Notes under the pieces: model-generated
Databases searched by the model: none
Told to the model about the DNA's origin: nothing
What the model saw: only the letters and a program-made list of their open reading frames with translations
Assembly (NCBI GenBank): GCA_031394355.1
Contig: JANNSU010000065.1
Coordinates: 60,111-124,110, forward strand
Length of the DNA: 64,000 nucleotides
Direction: 5' to 3'
Origin: JAEUMY01 sp031394355
GTDB lineage: Bacteria > Pseudomonadota > Gammaproteobacteria > Burkholderiales > Usitatibacteraceae
Translations under genes and position numbers: made by a program
In this document: positions 59,378 through 64,000 of the stretch, piece after piece
Numbering within the stretch: the first letter of the stretch is position 1
Layout: every line of letters starts with the position of its first letter

Positions 59378-61756
59378 ATGATCAAACTCGAGATTGATGG
59401 CAAAGCTGTGGAGGTGGAGAACGGCTCCACCGTGATGGATGCGGCCAACAAGGTCGGGTCCTTCATTCCGCATTTTTGTTATCACAAGAAGCTCAGCATC
59501 GCGGCCAACTGCCGCATGTGCCTCGTGCAGGTCGAGAAAGCGCCGAAGCCGTTGCCCGCCTGCGCCACACCGGCCACCGAGGGCATGAAGGTACAGACCG
59601 CTTCGCAATACGCCAAGACCGCACAGCAGGGGGTGATGGAGTTCCTGCTGATCAACCACCCGCTGGATTGCCCCATCTGCGACCAGGGCGGCGAGTGCCA
59701 GTTGCAGGATCTGGCCGTTGGCTATGGCGGATCCGCCTCGCGCTACCAGGAAGAAAAGCGCGTGGTCGTGAACAAGAATCTCGGCCCGTTGATTTCCACC
59801 GACATGACGCGCTGCATCCATTGCACCCGCTGTGTCCGCTTCGGACAGGAAGTGGCCGGCATCATGGAGCTCGGCATGGCCGGGCGCGGCGAGCATTCGG
59901 AGATCCTGTCTTTTGTCGGCAAGACGGTCGACTCCGAGCTCTCTGGAAACGTGATCGATCTCTGTCCGGTCGGGGCACTCACCAGCAAACCCTTCCGGTA
60001 CGCCGCCCGCACGTGGGAGTTGTCTCGTCGCAAGTCCGTGTCGCCGCATGACGGCCTGGGTTCGAATCTGGTCGTGCAGGTCAAGGTCGACAAGGTCATG
60101 CGTGTGCTGCCGCGTGAGAACGAGGCGATCAACGAGTGCTGGCTTTCGGACAAGGACCGCTACGGCTATGAAGGCCTGAACAGCACGGAGCGTCTCACCA
60201 AGCCGATGCTAAAGCAGGATGGCAAATGGAGCGAGGTGTCGTGGGATGTCGCGCTGGACTATGCGGCCCATGCCCTTGCGAATATTCGCAATGAGCATGG
60301 TGCCGATAGCATCGGTACACTGGCCTCGCCGCACCAAACATTGGAAGAGCTGCACCTCCTGAACAAGCTCGTGCGCGGTATCGGCTCCAACAATATCGAT
60401 ACGCGTTTGCGCCAGCTGGATACCCGCGCCGATGCGCAAGCCAAAGGTGCCCGCTGGCTGGGCATGAAGGTCGCTGATCTTGCGACCCTGCAGAGCGTGC
60501 TCATTGTCGGCGCCACATTGCGCAAGGATCATCCGCTGCTGGCCAACCGTTTCCGTCAGGCTGCCAAGCGCGGACAGAAGGTAAACGTCCTGCATGCTGC
60601 AGATGACGAACTGCTGATGAACGTGGCCAACCGCCTCATCGTCAAGCCGTCGCAGATGGCAGATGCGCTGGCGCAGGTGGCCAAGGCGTTGGCCACGATC
60701 AAGTCGCAGCCGCTCACCAAATCTGTTGCAGAGGCCACTGCGAATATTCGCGTGGGTGATGCCGCGCAGGCGATTGCGAAGAGTCTTGGCGAGAAGGAAA
60801 GGGTCGGCATTTTCCTTGGTAATTTTGCTGAGCATCATCCCGAATTCTCCACGCTGCACGCGCTGGCGCAAGACATTGCCCGCCTCGCAGGTGGCACGCT
60901 GGGTTTCCTCGGCGAAGCCGCCAACAGTGTTGGTGCCGCTGTTGTGGGTGCGGAACCTGGTGCCAAAGGTTTGTGCGCGCAAGGCATGAGGACCACACCC
61001 CGCAAGGCCTACCTCGTGTTCGGTGCCGAGCCTGATCTGGACGCCGCAGATGGCGAGGGCACTCTGGCCGCGCTCTACACCGCTGAAACCGTCATCGCGT
61101 TTTCCGCGTTCAAGCATGCAGCGTCGCGTTATGCCGACGTATTGCTGCCCATTGCGCCCTTCACGGAGACTGCAGGTAGCTTCGTCAACACCGAAGGCAC
61201 GGTGCAATCGTTCAACGGTGTGGTGAAGCCGCTGGGTGATGCGCGTCCCGGTTGGAAGGTGCTGCGTGTGTTGGGCAATCTGATGAAGCTCGATGGTTTT
61301 GAGTTCAATTCCGTTGAAGACGTACGGGCTGATATTGCAGCAGACCTGCAGGGCTTTGTGGCCGGCAAACTCGGCAATGGCATCGGAGACGTTGCAGTGA
61401 ATCTCGGCACAACCACTACCGGCATCGAGCGCATCGCCGAAGTCCCGCTGTACGCTGCCGATCCGCTGGTGCGTCGTGCGCCGAATCTCCAGAAGACAGC
61501 AGATGCAAAGCGTGCCGCCGTGGCGGGTCTTGCAGCCGATGTGTTCGACGCGCTGAAGCTGGTCGATGGTCAGATGGTGCGAGTCAAGGCCGGTTCAGCC
61601 GAAGTGAACCTGATGGCGCGCCGTGATACCACGCTGCCTGCCGGTACGGCGCGCGTGGCGCAGGCACTGCCGGAGACGCTGGCACTCGGTGCGGCAACTA
61701 GCTTGGCACTGGAGACCATGCCGGTCGCAGTGACCATCGGCCAAGCGGCGGACTAG
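59378..61756 (+). CDS. nuoG: NADH-quinone oxidoreductase subunit G
   Basis: A 792-residue subunit (75-kDa type). The N-terminal ferredoxin domain has CYHKKLSIAANCRMCLVQV with a further Cys in PACATP, then CPICDQGGECQLQD and CIHCTRCVRFGQEVAG for further clusters. The remainder is a molybdopterin-oxidoreductase-like fold without its cofactor. Two palindromes encode ANIR (301-304; 455-458) in this less conserved half. Confidence 0.97.
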   Translation: MIKLEIDGKAVEVENGSTVMDAANKVGSFIPHFCYHKKLSIAANCRMCLVQVEKAPKPLPACATPATEGMKVQTASQYAKTAQQGVMEFLLINHPLDCPICDQGGECQLQDLAVGYGGSASRYQEEKRVVVNKNLGPLISTDMTRCIHCTRCVRFGQEVAGIMELGMAGRGEHSEILSFVGKTVDSELSGNVIDLCPVGALTSKPFRYAARTWELSRRKSVSPHDGLGSNLVVQVKVDKVMRVLPRENEAINECWLSDKDRYGYEGLNSTERLTKPMLKQDGKWSEVSWDVALDYAAHALANIRNEHGADSIGTLASPHQTLEELHLLNKLVRGIGSNNIDTRLRQLDTRADAQAKGARWLGMKVADLATLQSVLIVGATLRKDHPLLANRFRQAAKRGQKVNVLHAADDELLMNVANRLIVKPSQMADALAQVAKALATIKSQPLTKSVAEATANIRVGDAAQAIAKSLGEKERVGIFLGNFAEHHPEFSTLHALAQDIARLAGGTLGFLGEAANSVGAAVVGAEPGAKGLCAQGMRTTPRKAYLVFGAEPDLDAADGEGTLAALYTAETVIAFSAFKHAASRYADVLLPIAPFTETAGSFVNTEGTVQSFNGVVKPLGDARPGWKVLRVLGNLMKLDGFEFNSVEDVRADIAADLQGFVAGKLGNGIGDVAVNLGTTTTGIERIAEVPLYAADPLVRRAPNLQKTADAKRAAVAGLAADVFDALKLVDGQMVRVKAGSAEVNLMARRDTTLPAGTARVAQALPETLALGAATSLALETMPVAVTIGQAAD
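60278..60289. repeat. GCGAATATTCGC palindrome, copy 24 (in nuoG)
   Basis: Codon-aligned, encoding A301-N-I-R304. Flanks extend it to 16 bp (TT...AA). Confidence 0.97.
60740..60751. repeat. GCGAATATTCGC palindrome, copy 25 (in nuoG)
   Basis: Codon-aligned, encoding A455-N-I-R458. 462 bp from copy 24. Flanks T/G. Confidence 0.97.
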
Positions 61757-61778
61757 GCGAGGCCAAAGGAAAACGCGC

Positions 61779-62954
61779 ATGCTAGAAACCGTCGCCTCCC
61801 TGAATCAAACCGTGATCAACGTGCTGAACAGCACGCTGGGTCCCGTCGCGGGTCCCGCGGTCAAGACGCTGCTCAACATCGTCATGGTGCTGGTGCCGTT
61901 GCTGATCACGGTGTTGTACTACCAGCTCGTCGAACGCTGGGTCATCGGCTGGATCCAGGTGCGCCGCGGCCCGAACCGCGTCACGATTTTCAACATCCCG
62001 TTCCTGCGGGGCTGGGGTCAGCCCATCGCCGATGCGCTGAAGCTCATGACCAAGGAGCAGATCATTCCGCAGGGCTCGGACAAGGTCCTGTTCCTGCTGG
62101 CACCGGTCGTCGCTGTGGCACCCGCCATGGGTGTCTGGGCCGTGATCCCGTTCGCGCCGAATTGGGTGGTATCGAACGCAGATGCCGGTCTATTGATCGT
62201 GCTGGCCATGGCGTCGATGGGTGTGTACGGCATCATCCTTGCGGGATGGGCCTCGAATTCCAAGTACGCGTTTCTCGGTGCCATGCGGTCCGCAGCACAA
62301 GTGGTGTCGTATGAAATTGCCATGGGCTTTGCACTGATCGGCCCGCTGCTTGCTGCGCAGAGCATGAACCTCTCCACCATGGTGGCGAAGCAGGGCGGCA
62401 GCTACGGTTTCTTCGAGTGGTTCTTCATTCCGCTCTTTCCGCTCTTCATCATCTACTTCATCTCGGGCCTGGCTGAAACCAATCGCCATCCGTTTGACGT
62501 CGCCGAGGGTGAATCGGAATTGGTGGCAGGATTCCACGTCGAATATTCGGGCATGACCTTCGCGGTCTTCTTCCTCGCCGAATACGCCAACATGATTCTG
62601 GTGGCGGCACTCGCCACGCTGTTGTTCCTGGGGGGGTGGATATCGCCGTTGAGTTTTGGACCGGACGTCCCGTTACTCGGGTCGCTCTACTCGGGTCTTA
62701 CGGGTATTTCGTACATCGGATGGATCTTTGGTGATGGAATCCAATGGTTCTTCGCCAAGATGTGCATCTTCCTGTTCCTGTTCCTGTGGGTCCGCGCCTC
62801 GTATCCGCGCTACCGCTATGACCAGATCATGCGTCTGGGCTGGAAGATTTTCATCCCGATCACGATTGTCTGGTTGTTGGTGGTGGCCGCAATGACGCTG
62901 GAGCCTTTTGCGAGCGCGCCGATTCTCAATATCTGGTTTGGAAAGCAGGGTTGA
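61779..62954 (+). CDS. nuoH: NADH-quinone oxidoreductase subunit H
   Basis: A 391-residue membrane subunit with eight or more segments. RRGPNRVTIFNIPFLRGWGQPIADALKLMTKE, ETNRHPFDVAEGESELVAGFHVEYSGM and RASYPRYRYDQIMRLGWK are the family signatures lining the quinone tunnel. An extra 35 N-terminal residues precede the first conserved segment. Confidence 0.98.
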   Translation: MLETVASLNQTVINVLNSTLGPVAGPAVKTLLNIVMVLVPLLITVLYYQLVERWVIGWIQVRRGPNRVTIFNIPFLRGWGQPIADALKLMTKEQIIPQGSDKVLFLLAPVVAVAPAMGVWAVIPFAPNWVVSNADAGLLIVLAMASMGVYGIILAGWASNSKYAFLGAMRSAAQVVSYEIAMGFALIGPLLAAQSMNLSTMVAKQGGSYGFFEWFFIPLFPLFIIYFISGLAETNRHPFDVAEGESELVAGFHVEYSGMTFAVFFLAEYANMILVAALATLLFLGGWISPLSFGPDVPLLGSLYSGLTGISYIGWIFGDGIQWFFAKMCIFLFLFLWVRASYPRYRYDQIMRLGWKIFIPITIVWLLVVAAMTLEPFASAPILNIWFGKQG

Positions 62955-62956
62955 TC

Positions 62957-63448
62957 ATGCTGGATCGAGCCAAGGAATTTGTTTCAAGTCTCATGCTGGG
63001 CGAACTGGTGAAGGGTGCCATGCTCACCGGTCGCCACATGTTCGAGCGCAAGATCACGGTGCAGTTCCCGGAGGAAAAGACGCCGCAAAGCCCGCGCTTC
63101 CGCGGACTGCATGCGCTGCGCCGCTATCCCAACGGCGAGGAACGCTGCATTGCCTGCAAGCTGTGTGAGGCCGTTTGCCCGGCCATGGCCATCACCATCG
63201 AATCCGAACAGCGTGATGATGGAACGAGGCGGACTACACGCTATGACATCGACCTGACCAAGTGCATCTATTGCGGATTCTGCGAAGAGTCCTGCCCGGT
63301 GGATTCGATTGTCGAAACGCATATCCTCGAGTACCACGGCGAAACGCGCGGCGACTTGTACTACACCAAGCCGATGCTGCTTGCGATTGGCGACCATTAC
63401 GAAGCCGAGATTGCCAAACGCAGGGCTGAAGATGCGAAGTACCGTTAA
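62957..63448 (+). CDS. nuoI: NADH-quinone oxidoreductase subunit I
   Basis: A 163-residue subunit with two [4Fe-4S] ferredoxin motifs, CIACKLCEAVCP and CIYCGFCEESCP, the N6a and N6b clusters. The ATG at 62957 is used; a TTG two codons earlier touches the nuoH end. It is followed by a 162-bp repeat-rich gap before nuoJ. Confidence 0.98.
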   Translation: MLDRAKEFVSSLMLGELVKGAMLTGRHMFERKITVQFPEEKTPQSPRFRGLHALRRYPNGEERCIACKLCEAVCPAMAITIESEQRDDGTRRTTRYDIDLTKCIYCGFCEESCPVDSIVETHILEYHGETRGDLYYTKPMLLAIGDHYEAEIAKRRAEDAKYR

Positions 63449-63449
63449 A

Positions 63450-63518
63450 GGTTGGGCGTTCGGTGATCGGCGTTCAGCGCTTTCAAGCGGTTGGGCGTTG
63501 AGCGTTCGGCGTTCAGCG
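63450..63518 (+). repeat. Direct repeat pair in the nuoI-nuoJ gap
   Basis: Two 30-bp copies (63450-63479 and 63489-63518) share GGTTGGGCGTT at one end and GGCGTTCAGCG at the other, offset 39 bp. Confidence 0.8.
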
Positions 63519-63605
63519 TCCAAGCCAATTGCGAATATTCGCAGCGTTCCATGAACCCAGCCTAACCACGCTCAACACTCAACACTCAACGCGCAACGCG
63601 CAACC
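63489..63605. repeat. Imperfect inverted repeats around the palindrome before nuoJ
   Basis: The left arm (63489-63519) resembles the reverse complement of the right arm (63568-63605), which is made of CTCAACA and GCGCAAC runs. The GCGAATATTCGC palindrome lies between them. Confidence 0.6.
63531..63542. repeat. GCGAATATTCGC palindrome, copy 26 (nuoJ leader)
   Basis: Flanks T/A. It lies 68 nt before the nuoJ ATG. Confidence 0.97.
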
Positions 63606-63610
63606 TAAAA

Positions 63611-64000
63611 ATGTCGTTCCAAGCCATCCTTTTCTACCTGTTCGCCACCGTGCTGGTGTGTGCTGGACTGGCCGTCATCACGGTGAAGAACGCCGTGCAT
63701 GCCGCCCTGTTCCTCGTGCTGGCGTTTTTCACTGCAGCCGGCATCTGGCTCCTGCTGTACGCCGAGTTCCTCGCCATCACGCTCATTCTTGTTTACGTGG
63801 GTGCGGTGATGGTGCTATTCCTCTTCGTGGTCATGATGCTGGACATCAACTTCGCCAAGCTGCGCGAAGGCTTCTGGCGCTATCTGCCCATCGCTGCCAC
63901 GGTGGCCGTTGTCATGGTGGTGGAAATGGCGCTGCTGCTCACCAGCAAGTCCTTTGGACTGAACACGGCGCTGGCTCAGTCCGCCAGCGTCAGCAATGTA
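63611..64000 (+). CDS. nuoJ: NADH-quinone oxidoreductase subunit J, 3' end missing
   Basis: The first 130 residues of NuoJ; the frame is open to the right edge. Four membrane segments are visible, including NAVHAALFLVLAFFTAAGIWLLLYAEFLAITLILVYVGAVMVLFLFVVMMLD, the signature with the conserved pi-bulge segment. nuoK-N would be expected beyond the edge. Confidence 0.96.
   Translation, partial: MSFQAILFYLFATVLVCAGLAVITVKNAVHAALFLVLAFFTAAGIWLLLYAEFLAITLILVYVGAVMVLFLFVVMMLDINFAKLREGFWRYLPIAATVAVVMVVEMALLLTSKSFGLNTALAQSASVSNV

Noticed and set aside
57848..60049. 733-residue open frame on the minus strand opposite nuoE-nuoF-nuoG
   Set aside because: Low-complexity His/Arg/Ala-rich composition with no recognisable domain; it mirrors three certain genes on the plus strand.
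62540..62549. CGAATATTCG core in nuoH as another copy of the palindrome
   Set aside because: The flanking bases (T and G) do not continue the 12-mer, and the sequence encodes EYSG, which is conserved in NuoH generally, so chance plus protein conservation explains it.
63450..63605. CRISPR array or insertion sequence end
   Set aside because: Repeats are imperfect and low in complexity, with no spacers of uniform length, no transposase and no target duplication.

Overview
The window looks like chromosomal DNA of a betaproteobacterium, most likely Burkholderiales-like. The evidence is the gene order fur / bamE-dapB-carA-carB-greA-yhbY-rlmE-ftsH-folP-glmM, the order tpiA-secG-tRNA-Leu-nuoABCDEFGHIJ, and a Bug/TctC-type tripartite tricarboxylate transporter. 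Genes are dense, GC is moderately high, and no phage, integrase, IS transposase or CRISPR array was seen. The genus cannot be fixed from the sequence alone.

Layout. 1-6857: housekeeping run on the plus strand (PHP phosphoesterase, YciO, M50 protease, TrpS, ScpA, ScpB, RluB). 6858-13729: catabolic block with a tartrate/malate-type dehydrogenase, TctC-TctB-TctA, a tiny Cys-rich protein, a gamma-glutamyltransferase-like enzyme and a LuxR-type remnant. 13730-18263 (minus): RND efflux pump and adaptor. 18408-22580: GluQ-RS and a LysR regulator, divergent from two pirins and an FMN reductase. 22722-27569: HtrA-like protease, thioredoxin, PutA. 27706-29379 (minus): fur, FlK-like thioesterase, secreted RNase and barstar, joined by 4-bp overlaps. 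29507-41773: bamE, dapB, carA, LysE exporter, carB, greA, yhbY, rlmE, ftsH, folP, glmM. 41847-42149: small lipoprotein. 42198-47521 (minus): an ArsR-headed arsenic-type operon with a Cys-rich flavoprotein, a sterol-desaturase-family enzyme, an MFS carrier, ArsC and an aquaglyceroporin. 47635-51547: Pho box and pstSCAB. 51621-53998: PilJ-like periplasmic protein, tpiA, secG, tRNA-Leu(GAG). 54098-64000: the nuo (complex I) operon, with a cupin gene between nuoD and nuoE; nuoJ runs off the right edge.

The most unusual signal is not a gene. The perfect 12-bp palindrome GCGAATATTCGC occurs 26 times, plus one copy with a single mismatch in putA. At 60% GC about 0.003 copies would be expected in 64 kb. 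Twenty copies lie inside genes, always as the peptide ANIR, EYS or RIFA. Six lie in 5' leaders, 12-68 nt before a start codon. Flanks extend the consensus to YGCGAATATTCGCR, and two copies are 22-bp perfect palindromes. It resembles in behaviour the HIP1 highly iterated palindrome of cyanobacteria but has a different sequence; I do not know a named element with this sequence.

Regulatory sites that can be read directly include a Pho box before pstS, an ArsR-type operator over the arsR start, an inverted repeat between lysR and the pirins, an intrinsic terminator between a promoter-like -10 and carA, a terminator between pstS and pstC, a tpiA promoter, and several intergenic terminators. Structured repeats sit in the nuoA-nuoB and nuoI-nuoJ gaps.
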